From: an uncultured Acetatifactor sp.
GTDB lineage: Bacteria; Bacillota; Clostridia; Lachnospirales; Lachnospiraceae
NCBI GenBank assembly: GCA_910587755.1
Contig: CAJUNZ010000017.1
Span: forward strand, 1-40,034
Length of the DNA stretch: 40,034 bases
Direction: 5' to 3'
Under the pieces are notes generated by a model, which had not been told where the DNA came from, searched no databases, and saw only the letters and a list, made by a program, of their open reading frames with translations. A program made the position numbers and the translations under genes. Positions 7,835-16,802 of this stretch are shown piece by piece (the first letter of the stretch is position 1; the number at the start of each line of letters is the position of its first letter).

Positions 7835-9103
7835 ATGACAGTTGAACTGATATGTGTAGGAACAGAGCTTCTTCTGGGAAATATCGTAAATACCAATGCG
7901 GCCTACCTGGCGGAGAAATGCGCGGGGCTGGGCCTTTCCTGTTATTTTCAGACAGTGGTGGGGGACAATGAGGAGCGTCTCTCCCAGGTGCTTCGGACAG
8001 CCATGGAGCGCTCCGACATTGTGATTCTGTCCGGCGGCCTGGGGCCCACGGAGGACGATCTGACCAAGGAGACGGCGGCCAGGGTCTGCGGAAGGCATCT
8101 GGAGATGCATGAGGAGAGCAGGAAGGCCATTGAGAGATATTTTGCCGCCAAAGGCGTGGAGCCCACGGCGAACAACTGGAAGCAGGCCATGCTGCCGGAG
8201 GGGGCTATTGCCCTGGAGAACCACAACGGCACCGCTCCCGGGGTGATCCTGGAGCTCACTGGCGCCAAGGTGGTGCTGCTGCCGGGACCTCCCGGGGAGC
8301 TGTGTCCCATGTTTGAGGAGAGTGTGGAGCCCTATCTGGCAGGGCTTACCAGCCAGGTCATCTGTTCCCGCACCGTGAAGATCTGCGGCGTGGGGGAGAG
8401 CCGGGCGGAGACCATGGTGAAGGATCTGATAGACGGTCAGACCAATCCCACCATCGCCACTTACGCCAAGACGGGGGAGGTTCACATTCGTGTCACCGCC
8501 GGGGCCCAGGACAAAAAGGAAGCCATGAAACTGATCAAGCCGGTGGTGAAGGAGCTCAAATACAGGTTCGGCAACGATATCTACACCACAGAGGAGGACA
8601 CCACTCTGGAGAAGGCAGTGGCGGATCTGCTCCAGGCAAACGAGCTCACCGTGGCCTGCGCGGAGTCCTGCACAGGGGGCCTTCTGGCCGCCCGGCTGGT
8701 GAATGTGCCGGGGATTTCGGATGTGTTCAAGACCAGTGTGGTCACATACTCCAACAAGGCCAAGAAGCGTCTTCTGGGAGTGAAAAAGAGTACCCTGCAG
8801 AAGCATGGCGCCGTGAGCCAGGAGACGGCGGAGGAGATGGCGAAAGGCGCCGCCGCCCAGCTGAAGGCGGATGTGGCCGTGGCCGTAACCGGCATCGCGG
8901 GCCCTGACGGGGGGACGGAGGAGAAGCCGGTGGGGCTGGTGTATATCGGCTGCCATGTAAAGGGAAAGACCACCGTGAAAAAATATCAGTTTTCAGGCAA
9001 CCGCAACAGGGTCAGGGAGGCGGCGGTGAGCGCGGCTCTGGCGCTGCTGCGGAGCTGTATCCTGGAATACTTCAGCAAGGTCACATTCGGATCCAAAGAG
9101 TGA
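7835..9103 (+). CDS. cinA: CinA family protein (competence/damage-inducible; NMN deamidase domain)
   Basis: 422 residues with the full two-domain layout. The N-terminal MoCF-like domain (residues about 1-170) starts VELICVGTELLLGNIVNTN and has the SGGLGPTEDDLT motif. The C-terminal CinA/PncC domain (about 260-415) has the ACAESCTGGLLAARL motif. The family hydrolyses ADP-ribose and deamidates nicotinamide mononucleotide in pyridine nucleotide recycling. It is often linked to recA; here the ABC genes and the restriction-modification module separate the two. GAGGAGAGT lies just before the ATG. Last gene of the operon before a strong terminator. Confidence 0.93.
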   Translation: MTVELICVGTELLLGNIVNTNAAYLAEKCAGLGLSCYFQTVVGDNEERLSQVLRTAMERSDIVILSGGLGPTEDDLTKETAARVCGRHLEMHEESRKAIERYFAAKGVEPTANNWKQAMLPEGAIALENHNGTAPGVILELTGAKVVLLPGPPGELCPMFEESVEPYLAGLTSQVICSRTVKICGVGESRAETMVKDLIDGQTNPTIATYAKTGEVHIRVTAGAQDKKEAMKLIKPVVKELKYRFGNDIYTTEEDTTLEKAVADLLQANELTVACAESCTGGLLAARLVNVPGISDVFKTSVVTYSNKAKKRLLGVKKSTLQKHGAVSQETAEEMAKGAAAQLKADVAVAVTGIAGPDGGTEEKPVGLVYIGCHVKGKTTVKKYQFSGNRNRVREAAVSAALALLRSCILEYFSKVTFGSKE

Positions 9104-9112
9104 CGGTGTGAG

Positions 9113-9167
9113 AGCCGGCTCCTGGAGCGCTTCCTGACAGGGGCAGTGTTCCGGGGGCCGGTTTTTT
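9113..9167 (+). terminator. Rho-independent terminator after cinA
   Basis: CCGGCTCC (9115-9122) pairs with GGGGCCGG (9154-9161) and TTTTTT follows. The inner bases (CTGGAGCGCT with AGTGTTCCGG) continue the stem with G-U pairs, giving one long hairpin. It starts about 10 bp after the cinA stop. Confidence 0.8.
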
Positions 9168-9199
9168 ATAGACGGAAGGTCTGAGGCCAGGAGGAGAAT

Positions 9200-11053
9200 A
9201 TGGAAAAGAAAAAAGAGGAGGCAGGCCGGTACGGCACTTGGGACAATCTGTGGTACTGGCTGAAGAAGCTGTATGGGGAATCGCCGGGATTTGTGTGGCT
9301 GTACCTGGCGGAGATGGTGCTGTCGGTGAGCATATCCCTGGTGGGAGTGTACATGCCCTCGGTGCTGGTGGCGGATATCACCCGGGGGGAGGGTCTGGAA
9401 GCAGTGCTGCTTCATCTGGGGCTTCTTGGGGGAGGTTTTCTGATCCTGCAGACAGCCTCCATATGGATGGAGGGCACCAAGACAATCCTGGAGAACAGGA
9501 TATGTTTCAAACAGGGGCTGCAGGTTGCCTGCCGGTGTGTGGAGGCGGACTATTCCTGCATTGAAAGGTCAGATTTTCCGGGAGAGTTCTGGCAGCTGAT
9601 CAACAGACACAGGTGGACGGGGGAGTATACATCCAGGTTTATGGAGGCTTTTGTGGCCCTGGGCACGGCGGTGGTGGGCATGGTGCTTTATACAGGGATG
9701 CTCTCAGGGCTCTCCCTGTGGATTCTGCTGCTTGTGACAGGAGCGACGGCGGTGAACTATGCCGTGGGGATCCGCTGCAACAAATGGGACGCGGCCAACC
9801 ACCACAAATGGCATGATCTGGACAACAAGATGTTCTATCTTTCCCGGAGCACCAGTTCCTATGAGGCTTCCAAGGATGTGCATCTGTACCACATGCCCCC
9901 CTGGCTCAGGAAGCTCTTTGACAGGGAGCTGAAAGCGCGGCTCCAGTGTACTGTACGGCAGCAGGCAAATTATTATCTGGAGGGCGCCGTGGGCGGGTTT
10001 ACCCAGATGATCTGGGAGGGCGCGGCCTATCTGTATCTGATCTATATGGTCTGTCAGGGAGAGATTGACGCCGCGGGATTTGTGTTCTATTTCGGCGTTA
10101 TCACAGGTTTCGCCTCCTGGTGCAACTCCGTGGCCTCCGGCATGCGGGGACTTCACCAGAAGGGTATCTTCGTGGGGGAGGAGAGGCGTTTTCTGGAGAG
10201 ATTGAAGAAGGAGGAAAAGGACCCCCGGGAAGAACTGGTACTGGCGCCGGGACACATTCCCGAGGTCACTTTTGAGAATGTGACCTTCAGCTACCAGGGA
10301 GCTTCGGAGCCGGTGCTGAAGAATGTGAGCCTCACCCTCAGGCCTGGGGAGAACCTGGCTCTGGTGGGGTTAAACGGGGCGGGAAAGACTACTTTTGTAA
10401 AGCTTCTCTGCGGTTTTTATGAGCCGGTGGAAGGGAGGATTCTGGTGGACGGAGTGGACCGCCGCCGGTACAGCTCTCAGAGCTGGCTGAAATATTTCTC
10501 CGGGGTATTCCAGGATGCAGGCCTCTTTCCCCTGTCCCTGGAGGAGAATCTGGCCCTGGGGGGAACGTCCCGGAAGGGAAAGATGGAGGAATGCCTGCGT
10601 CTGGCGGGACTGGCAGAAAAAATGCAGAAGCTTCCCCAGGGGCTGAGAACCATGTTCGGTGTGGGAAGCCAGGAGGAGGCGGTGGATTTCTCCGGAGGCG
10701 AGCTGCAGAAGCTGATGCTGGCCAGGGCCCTGTACAAGGAGGCGCCCCTTCTGGTGCTGGACGAGCCCACGGCAGCGCTGGATCCTCTGATGGAGAGTGA
10801 GCTGTATGAGCGTTACAGGCAGTTTTCTCAGGGCAGAACCACCGTGTTTATCTCCCACCGTCTGGCCAGCACCCGGTTCTGCGACCGGATACTTCTGATG
10901 GAGGAAGGGCAGGTGGCGGAGGCCGGCACCCATGAGGAACTGATGGAAAGGGACAAAAGATATGCCTGGATGTTCCGGCTGCAGGCCAGATACTATCAGA
11001 AGATGGAGGCCCAGAAGGAGGCGGGCCTGGAGGGGGAGGAGGTGCGGGAATGA
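9200..11053 (+). CDS. ABC exporter half-transporter, type A (pair 1)
   Basis: 617 residues: N-terminal transmembrane domain (about 1-340) fused to an ATPase domain. Walker A GLNGAGKTT lies at about residue 390, the signature FSGGELQKLMLARAL at about 497, Walker B LLVLDEPTAALDP follows, and the switch histidine is in ISHRLASTRFCD. Overlaps the next gene by 4 bp (ATGA), so the two probably form a heterodimeric exporter. It closely resembles the gene at 36840-38705. Substrate unknown; peptides or lipophilic compounds are typical for this fold. GGAGGAG precedes the ATG. No separate promoter is obvious between the cinA terminator and this gene. Confidence 0.9.
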   Translation: MEKKKEEAGRYGTWDNLWYWLKKLYGESPGFVWLYLAEMVLSVSISLVGVYMPSVLVADITRGEGLEAVLLHLGLLGGGFLILQTASIWMEGTKTILENRICFKQGLQVACRCVEADYSCIERSDFPGEFWQLINRHRWTGEYTSRFMEAFVALGTAVVGMVLYTGMLSGLSLWILLLVTGATAVNYAVGIRCNKWDAANHHKWHDLDNKMFYLSRSTSSYEASKDVHLYHMPPWLRKLFDRELKARLQCTVRQQANYYLEGAVGGFTQMIWEGAAYLYLIYMVCQGEIDAAGFVFYFGVITGFASWCNSVASGMRGLHQKGIFVGEERRFLERLKKEEKDPREELVLAPGHIPEVTFENVTFSYQGASEPVLKNVSLTLRPGENLALVGLNGAGKTTFVKLLCGFYEPVEGRILVDGVDRRRYSSQSWLKYFSGVFQDAGLFPLSLEENLALGGTSRKGKMEECLRLAGLAEKMQKLPQGLRTMFGVGSQEEAVDFSGGELQKLMLARALYKEAPLLVLDEPTAALDPLMESELYERYRQFSQGRTTVFISHRLASTRFCDRILLMEEGQVAEAGTHEELMERDKRYAWMFRLQARYYQKMEAQKEAGLEGEEVRE

Positions 11054-12957
11054 GCCCAACAGGAAACAGAATGAGATGGCTCCGGCCTGAAAGATCTAAG
11101 AACAGTTCTCAGAAGACGGCCGGGAAAAGTTTCAGCTTCGGGATGCTGAAACGGGCGGTGGGATACCTGGCCAAGGACGCGCCGGGCATTTTCCCCATGA
11201 CTCTGCTGGTGGCTGCCATGCAGGCGGCTTACCCTTACATAGGCATTCTGCTCTCCGCTGAAATTCTGACCGAACTGGCGGACCCAGGCCGGGATATGGA
11301 GCATTTGTTTTTCCTGGCCCTGGCCCTGGTGGGGCTGAATTTTCTGGGAAAACGGCTTATTGACTTCTGCTCCCAGGTTCTGGAAGTGATGAAGTACACG
11401 GCTATGAAGCATGTGGTGAGAACGGTGGCGGAGAAGGCCTGGAAGATGGACTATGCCCTGAGCGCGGACCCGGAGATCAATGAGACCAAGGAGAGGATCA
11501 CGCACTGGTTCTACGGCCGGGGGATTATGGCCCTCAGCAGGCAGCTGCTGAATATCTTCCAGGCGCTGCTGACCATCGCCATCTCCGCCGCCCTGGTGGT
11601 GGAATTTTTCAGGGCCCGGGCAGTGGGAGAGGGCGGGATGGCAGTTTTTCTGAATCACTGGAGCGCCGTGGCGGTCTTTCTGGTTCTGATGGTTTTTTCC
11701 ATTGCCTGCAGCATTCTGAGCGCCGCCAGGGGAGAGAAGATTTACAGGGAGGCCGACGAGGCGGCGGGGAAGCCCATGAACCAGATGAACCACCTGCTGG
11801 AGAGCTGTTTTACCCAGTACCAGAGAGGAAAGGACATTCGTATGTTCCAGGCGGAAGGACTGTTTCAGGACAGGCTTGGGAAGCTGCAGGAGGAATTTGC
11901 AGGGTACTACGGAAGGGCCCACCAGGCCAGCCGCATTCTGCGCATTCTGGAGCAGTTTCCCGCCAGAGTGTTTAATCTGCTGGTGTACCTGTTTGTGGGG
12001 CTGAAAGCTCTTTATGGGGCTTTTGGTGTGGGAAGCATTCTGAAGTACACAGGGATGGTAGCCCAGATCGGGAACGGCATTTCCAGGCTCTGCGACAGTT
12101 TTCGGTACTTTTTTCAAAATTTTGAGAATATAAACACGTTTTTTCAGTATCTGGATATGCCGAACCGCACGGCGGACGGGGATCTGCCGTTGCCCCAGGA
12201 GACGCTGCAGGACTACGAGTTTGAATTTCGAGCTGTCACCTTTACCTATCCCGGGGCGGCGGCGCCCAGCCTTCAGAATGTGAGCTGCCGGTTCCGGAAA
12301 GGGGAGAAGATTGCCATTGTGGGCCGGAACGGTTCCGGCAAGACCACTTTTATCAAGCTCCTGTGCAGGCTCTGCGATCCTGACCAGGGGGAGATTCTGC
12401 TGAACGGGGTGGATATCCGCCGGTATAAATATGAGGAATATCTGAAGTTTTTCTCCACGGTGTTCCAGGACTATCAGATTTTTGCCTTCCGTCTGGGGGA
12501 AAATGTGGCCGCAGAGAGCGAATACCAGGAGGAGAGGGTGAAGAAGGCTCTGGAGGAGGCAGGATTCGGAGAGCGGCTCGCCTCCCTGGAAGCGGGGCTG
12601 CACACGCAGCTGTTCAAGCGTTTTTCCGAGGAGGGAGTGGAACTCTCCGGCGGAGAGTCCCAGAAGGTGGCCATTGCCCGGTGTCTGTACAAGGATGCTC
12701 CCTATGTGGTGATGGACGAGCCCACGGCGGCGCTGGACCCGGTGGCCGAGGCGGAGATCTATCAGAGGATGAACCGGTTTACCCGGGACAAGGGGGCCAT
12801 TTTTATCTCTCACAGACTGTCAAGCTGCTGCTTCTGTGACAGGGTTTTTGTGTTTGAGAAGGGACAGCTGGTGGAACAGGGGTCCCACGGAGAACTTCTC
12901 GCCGCAGAGGGGCGGTACCGGAAGCTGTGGGATGCCCAGGCCAGGTACTATGCTTAA
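11050..12957 (+). CDS. ABC exporter half-transporter, type B (pair 1)
   Basis: 635 residues with a fused permease and ATPase. Walker A GRNGSGKTT lies at about residue 425, the signature ELSGGESQKVAIARCL at about 532, Walker B YVVMDEPTAALDP follows, and the switch region reads ISHRLSSCCFCD. Translationally coupled (ATGA overlap) to the type A gene, forming a likely heterodimer. Closest look-alike in the window is the gene at 34964-36850. It converges on the restriction endonuclease gene with only 7 bp between stop codons and no terminator in between. Confidence 0.9.
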   Translation: MSPTGNRMRWLRPERSKNSSQKTAGKSFSFGMLKRAVGYLAKDAPGIFPMTLLVAAMQAAYPYIGILLSAEILTELADPGRDMEHLFFLALALVGLNFLGKRLIDFCSQVLEVMKYTAMKHVVRTVAEKAWKMDYALSADPEINETKERITHWFYGRGIMALSRQLLNIFQALLTIAISAALVVEFFRARAVGEGGMAVFLNHWSAVAVFLVLMVFSIACSILSAARGEKIYREADEAAGKPMNQMNHLLESCFTQYQRGKDIRMFQAEGLFQDRLGKLQEEFAGYYGRAHQASRILRILEQFPARVFNLLVYLFVGLKALYGAFGVGSILKYTGMVAQIGNGISRLCDSFRYFFQNFENINTFFQYLDMPNRTADGDLPLPQETLQDYEFEFRAVTFTYPGAAAPSLQNVSCRFRKGEKIAIVGRNGSGKTTFIKLLCRLCDPDQGEILLNGVDIRRYKYEEYLKFFSTVFQDYQIFAFRLGENVAAESEYQEERVKKALEEAGFGERLASLEAGLHTQLFKRFSEEGVELSGGESQKVAIARCLYKDAPYVVMDEPTAALDPVAEAEIYQRMNRFTRDKGAIFISHRLSSCCFCDRVFVFEKGQLVEQGSHGELLAAEGRYRKLWDAQARYYA

Positions 12958-12964
12958 GAAACGG

Positions 12965-14701
12965 TTAAGAGGTAAAGATTCCCATTTCCACGGTCTGCAG
13001 GGCGGCCAATTCTGCCGCCTTTTCTGAGACGGTGGCGTCGATATACTGCTTCCAGGAGGGAGCGTCCAACATATCTCTCCTGGAGGTGCATTCTACAATC
13101 AAACTTTTCAGTTTTTTGGGATCAGCCTTCCTGACTTGAAACATGGATACAAAAAATTTTTGAAATTGTTCCAGTGTCAGGGGGAGAATGTTGAGCCTCT
13201 GTCTGATATCTCCCTTTGCATACCAGATGCCGTGGCGGAAAGTCTCAGCGGTGTTGGTGTCAATCCGGACAGCGATAAACATGCCGTAGACAGGTTTGTT
13301 ATATTTTAGAACCGCCTCGGATACATGCCGCCTGACAGGCTCTCCTTCCATGGCCTCCTGGCGGGAAGAGGTGGACATTGTTACCTCTGTCAAAATGACA
13401 AAATCGTTGAATTCACAGTATAAATCGCCTTTGCCCCCGCCGGCGGCAGACACGGGCATAAAGTCAGAGTCTAATTTGAATCCGCGTATTTCATAGGGCT
13501 TGTTGACCAGGTGATCCATTGCCAGAGCCGCGCGCCAGAGAATCCACTCAAGATATGCGGGGGTTTCATCCCTGGGAACTTCAATGGCATTATCTTCATC
13601 ATAGATCAGCTTGCCGCCTCCCTTCATCAGCAAGGTCATATAGTCTCTGATTTCTTCCCATTGGCGACATTGCTCATGGGCATACTGTACTTCATCCGTC
13701 TGGGCCAAAATGTTTTCAAGTCTTTGCCTTGCAATGTTGATCTCAGCGGGGGTGTTTAAGGGCAGATCCATCAGGTCAAATAAAATATGCCTTTCTTTTA
13801 ACTGCTTTTTCAAATCGTCAAGCAGGGACCTGGCGATATCCATATCGTCGGTGGGCAGCGGTGCTCCCGCACATAACAGCCTGTACTGTTCCATAATGGG
13901 AGCGGCGCTGGCTGTGGATTTTGCAAGTTTTTCGGCCAGTATATGTTTTGAGGGAACAATCACCAGTCCTCTGCCCTTGCGCTGAAGTACGCCGGAAATA
14001 CGAAGATATCTCATATTCATGTCGCTGTAATCCAGAAAATTATCCGCCTTTTTATTGTAGTGCTCACCCCTTGTGGCAATTTCCTTTTTGTCAAAAGGAC
14101 GCTTGGCAGGCGCCGCAGCCCTCCTGGCTCTCAGATCAAGAATGTTGTCCACCACTTCCGCCAAATCATACCCTGGATTGGTGGTATGCCCCCACAGGGC
14201 AAATTCAATTCTGCTCAGCTGGGAGGAGCCTGTCCGTTTCTCCAGTTCCAGCATAACCGCCAGCAGCCATCTCAGCGGAGAAAAGTGGTGTATGCCGTCG
14301 GGCATTGGAAACTGTTCCACGCTCATGGACCGGAGATAACATTCCGAAACGGCAGGGTAAGTGTCCGCTTTCAGGAAAGAACGTCCAAAGGGAGTGATCT
14401 CATCAAGGATGCCCAGGTCACTCTGAGCGCCGTCCTTTTTCTTGACCTGAGGGTAGATAAAGCCGTTTTTTGCGAACATCAGCCTCCATTTTCGGGCATG
14501 GCTTCCGGAGCCGTCTTTGCCGTCCTCATTCTGGATAATTCCCTTTTCATTCAGAAGATTCATAAAGCCGATTTCATTTTCCCGTCCGTGTAAACAGCCC
14601 ACAAAGGGAGAAGAGGCAAAGACCGAGAAGCCCTCCTGAATACGGCTTGGATTGCGCAGGCCGGTGTTGCCCACCAGCCAGATATCTATCTGCTCATGCA
14701 T
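12965..14701 (-). CDS. Type IIS restriction endonuclease, AlwI/BspD6I family
   Basis: 578 residues from the ATG at 14701, chosen because GGAGG sits 7-8 nt upstream; an 18-residue longer frame lacks such a site. The C-terminal part has D426, E439, E452 and H459 (GKGDLYCEF, VILTEVTMSTSSRQ, GEPVRRH), i.e. D-x12-E-x12-E-x6-H. From memory, this is the spacing reported for the active site of nicking endonuclease BspD6I, and a glutamate at 385 (YLEW) could be the fifth residue. The family (AlwI, PleI, MlyI, BstNBI) recognises asymmetric sites and cuts outside them. No separate small subunit, as in BspD6I, is encoded nearby, so it acts as a homodimer or as a nickase (unresolved). It follows the fused methyltransferase by about 95 bp. 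Recognition sequence not predictable here. Confidence 0.82.
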   Translation of the reverse strand: MHEQIDIWLVGNTGLRNPSRIQEGFSVFASSPFVGCLHGRENEIGFMNLLNEKGIIQNEDGKDGSGSHARKWRLMFAKNGFIYPQVKKKDGAQSDLGILDEITPFGRSFLKADTYPAVSECYLRSMSVEQFPMPDGIHHFSPLRWLLAVMLELEKRTGSSQLSRIEFALWGHTTNPGYDLAEVVDNILDLRARRAAAPAKRPFDKKEIATRGEHYNKKADNFLDYSDMNMRYLRISGVLQRKGRGLVIVPSKHILAEKLAKSTASAAPIMEQYRLLCAGAPLPTDDMDIARSLLDDLKKQLKERHILFDLMDLPLNTPAEINIARQRLENILAQTDEVQYAHEQCRQWEEIRDYMTLLMKGGGKLIYDEDNAIEVPRDETPAYLEWILWRAALAMDHLVNKPYEIRGFKLDSDFMPVSAAGGGKGDLYCEFNDFVILTEVTMSTSSRQEAMEGEPVRRHVSEAVLKYNKPVYGMFIAVRIDTNTAETFRHGIWYAKGDIRQRLNILPLTLEQFQKFFVSMFQVRKADPKKLKSLIVECTSRRDMLDAPSWKQYIDATVSEKAAELAALQTVEMGIFTS

Positions 14702-14734
14702 ATGGCATCCTCCAGTTGGGAATGGTCGGAAAGT

Positions 14735-14780
14735 AACGGATACAGCTTGTTTCAAATGCCTCTGGGAAGCTGTATCCGTT
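14735..14780 (-). promoter_or_regulatory. 14-bp inverted repeat between methyltransferase and endonuclease genes
   Basis: AACGGATACAGCTT (14735-14748) and AAGCTGTATCCGTT (14767-14780) are perfect inverted copies around an 18-nt loop, and flanking AAAG/CTTT can lengthen the stem. It lies in the 95-bp gap, upstream of the endonuclease Shine-Dalgarno. No real U-tract follows on the minus strand, so it could be a weak attenuator, an mRNA processing site or a protein-binding dyad. Confidence 0.65.
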
Positions 14781-14796
14781 CTTTGTGGAGCTTTCC

Positions 14797-16725
14797 TCAG
14801 TATCCCACAAACAGATACTCCTGTACAGAATTTCTATGGGTTTTGGCGTCGTTCTGATTTCCAAAGGAGTATTTATAATCCACAGGGATCACTTCCACAT
14901 GTGCTTTGTGCCTGGCCATAATTGCCACCATTTCATCCTGGGCGGGAAGGCTGTTGGAGGAGTAGGATACAATTAAAATGCTCTCTGAAAACTTCTGAAA
15001 CAGGCGGTCAAAGGCATCCGCCGCACCTTTGCGGGTGGAAAAGGGAGTGGGGTAGGATTTAAATTTTTTGGTGAGGGTTTTTTCCTGAATTTCCACACCT
15101 TTCCAGTCCCGGGCCAGCCCTTCCACAAAGTGGTATCTGCGCACATATTCGTTGTCGGAGAGCGGGGAGTAATAAGGCGGATCAATGTAGATCAGATCCG
15201 CCTGCTGAACTTTCAAATCCATGGCGTCGCCGTGGCTGGATCGATTCACTTTTCCGTTGTCAAATACGGCCTGGTTCACTGCATGGACCCCTTCAAGAAA
15301 TTGCTGTTCCAGTGTTTTCTGCAGATCTTTGCGCCCATCGTCGTACCGCTGTCCGGTGTAGGTAAAAATGCCCCGGGGACGTTTTTTCGTGCAGGCTCGA
15401 ATGAGGCCCGTCATGGCCACAGCGTGTTTGTAGGGATCCTGGATCCGGGCGATATTGGTGCGCAGGGTGTCAATCAGGTCATTCTCCTCATCGGTATAGT
15501 AGAGTCCCTGGAATGTGCGGGATACAAAGTGATCGGATTCTACCCGGGGCACAAGCAGTTCCCTGGCCTCGTCCAAGGGCAGGGTGACGGTATTATTTTC
15601 CACCATGGCTTTGGTAAAAGTCGCCGACATGGCCATATAGTCATTGCTGATAACGGTTTTTTTCTGTGCCTTGAACATATATCCCACAATTCCGGATCCG
15701 GAAAACAGATCCACCACCGTCTCAACCTGAAAATGAGAAGCCACCGACCATATTTCCGAGAGCAGTTTGCTCTTGGAACCCATAAAACGGGTGGGGGGAT
15801 AACTGGACACCTGGGCGGGCAGGGGCTTTGGAAGCAGCTTGATCAGAGAGCGCTGTCCGGGGGGGATTGTCACAATGACGTCCTCTCCTTTGCGGGCGCC
15901 GCCGTTGCAGGAAATGTGACGGTTTGTCTGTACAATGTCTATGGTAAAGGCCCCGTACAATTCATGGACCAGAGGATGATTGGAGTTGGTCAGTATCACA
16001 TGGCATCCCCGCTCGCGAAGGCGCATAACGGATTCTGCCAGGGCCACATGGTCTTCCTCGTAGAACTGTTCCTTTGTGTATCTCCTGAAATCAGCGCATT
16101 CCGAGATGGGAAGATAGGGGGGATCAAGGAAAACAAAGTCGCCCGGTCTGGCCTTGTGGTCAAGGATCGCCAGGTAGTCGCCGCAGAGGATTTCTGCCTT
16201 TTTCAATGCGGCAGAGGCAGATCGCAGCCCTTCTTCGTCGCAGATTCTGGGATTTTTATATTTGCCGTAGGGGACATTGAATTTCCCCTGCTTATTTACC
16301 CGGTACAAGCCGTTGTAACAGGTTTTATTCAGGAAAATCGTCCGGGCCGCCGCCTGTTCCCCGGGCATTGCAGTCCAGTCCTGGTCGCGGACTGCGTAGA
16401 ACATTTCTGAGGTATTTTCATATTTTTTCAGACACTCAATCACATCCTCAACATGGTGGGCAATCTGTCTGTACATATTGATCAGCTCCGGATTACTGTC
16501 CGCGATAATTGCATTTTCCGGCTGTAAAGCAAAGAACATGGCTCCGCCGCCGAAAAAAGGCTCAATATACCGACCGTATGCAGAGGGCACTTTGGGCAAT
16601 AGGTCCCCCAGCATCTGCGTCTTGCCGCCGGCCCACTTTAAAATCGGTTTCGCCTGCACTGATATTGGTTTTTTTGCTGTCTCTTCCGCCAAGGTATCCG
16701 CCTCCATTTTCTTTTCCGTCGGCAT
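14797..16725 (-). CDS. Fused double adenine-N6 DNA methyltransferase (D12 class, M.FokI-like layout)
   Basis: 642 residues from the ATG at 16725; 16707 is an alternative start, and the frame is open to a TTG at 16839. Two complete D12-class domains are joined. Domain 1 has KWAGGK (30-35), EPFFGGG (55-61) and catalytic DPPY (201-204). Domain 2 has FMGSKSKLL (314-322), DLFSGSG (339-345) and DPPY (515-518). Two adenine methyltransferases in one chain are expected where each strand of an asymmetric site must be protected, as with M.FokI, fitting the downstream type IIS endonuclease. Base composition looks more AT-rich than the flanking housekeeping genes, suggesting acquisition. A promoter and a terminator-like hairpin precede it. 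Confidence 0.9.
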   Translation of the reverse strand: MPTEKKMEADTLAEETAKKPISVQAKPILKWAGGKTQMLGDLLPKVPSAYGRYIEPFFGGGAMFFALQPENAIIADSNPELINMYRQIAHHVEDVIECLKKYENTSEMFYAVRDQDWTAMPGEQAAARTIFLNKTCYNGLYRVNKQGKFNVPYGKYKNPRICDEEGLRSASAALKKAEILCGDYLAILDHKARPGDFVFLDPPYLPISECADFRRYTKEQFYEEDHVALAESVMRLRERGCHVILTNSNHPLVHELYGAFTIDIVQTNRHISCNGGARKGEDVIVTIPPGQRSLIKLLPKPLPAQVSSYPPTRFMGSKSKLLSEIWSVASHFQVETVVDLFSGSGIVGYMFKAQKKTVISNDYMAMSATFTKAMVENNTVTLPLDEARELLVPRVESDHFVSRTFQGLYYTDEENDLIDTLRTNIARIQDPYKHAVAMTGLIRACTKKRPRGIFTYTGQRYDDGRKDLQKTLEQQFLEGVHAVNQAVFDNGKVNRSSHGDAMDLKVQQADLIYIDPPYYSPLSDNEYVRRYHFVEGLARDWKGVEIQEKTLTKKFKSYPTPFSTRKGAADAFDRLFQKFSESILIVSYSSNSLPAQDEMVAIMARHKAHVEVIPVDYKYSFGNQNDAKTHRNSVQEYLFVGY

Positions 16726-16802
16726 AAGGATCTGTAAGAAAATAACCGACGCATCCTGACGTATCCTGTGCAGTCTGCATGGGTTATGTCTCGTCAGTTC
16801 CG

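Noticed and set aside
10996..12813. 605-codon minus-strand frame opposite the second ABC gene
   Set aside because: Antisense shadow of a gene with all ABC motifs.
12965..14755. Assigning a recognition sequence (such as GGATC) to the restriction-modification system
   Set aside because: AlwI-family members differ in specificity and the recognition domain cannot be read by eye; GGATC also occurs freely in the window.
14735..14780. Inverted repeat as a transposon end or MITE
   Set aside because: Loop is only 18 nt and no target duplication is seen; an RNA or operator role fits better.
15130..16410. 426-codon plus-strand frame inside the methyltransferase region
   Set aside because: Opposite strand of the double methyltransferase, whose motifs are complete; no motif of its own.
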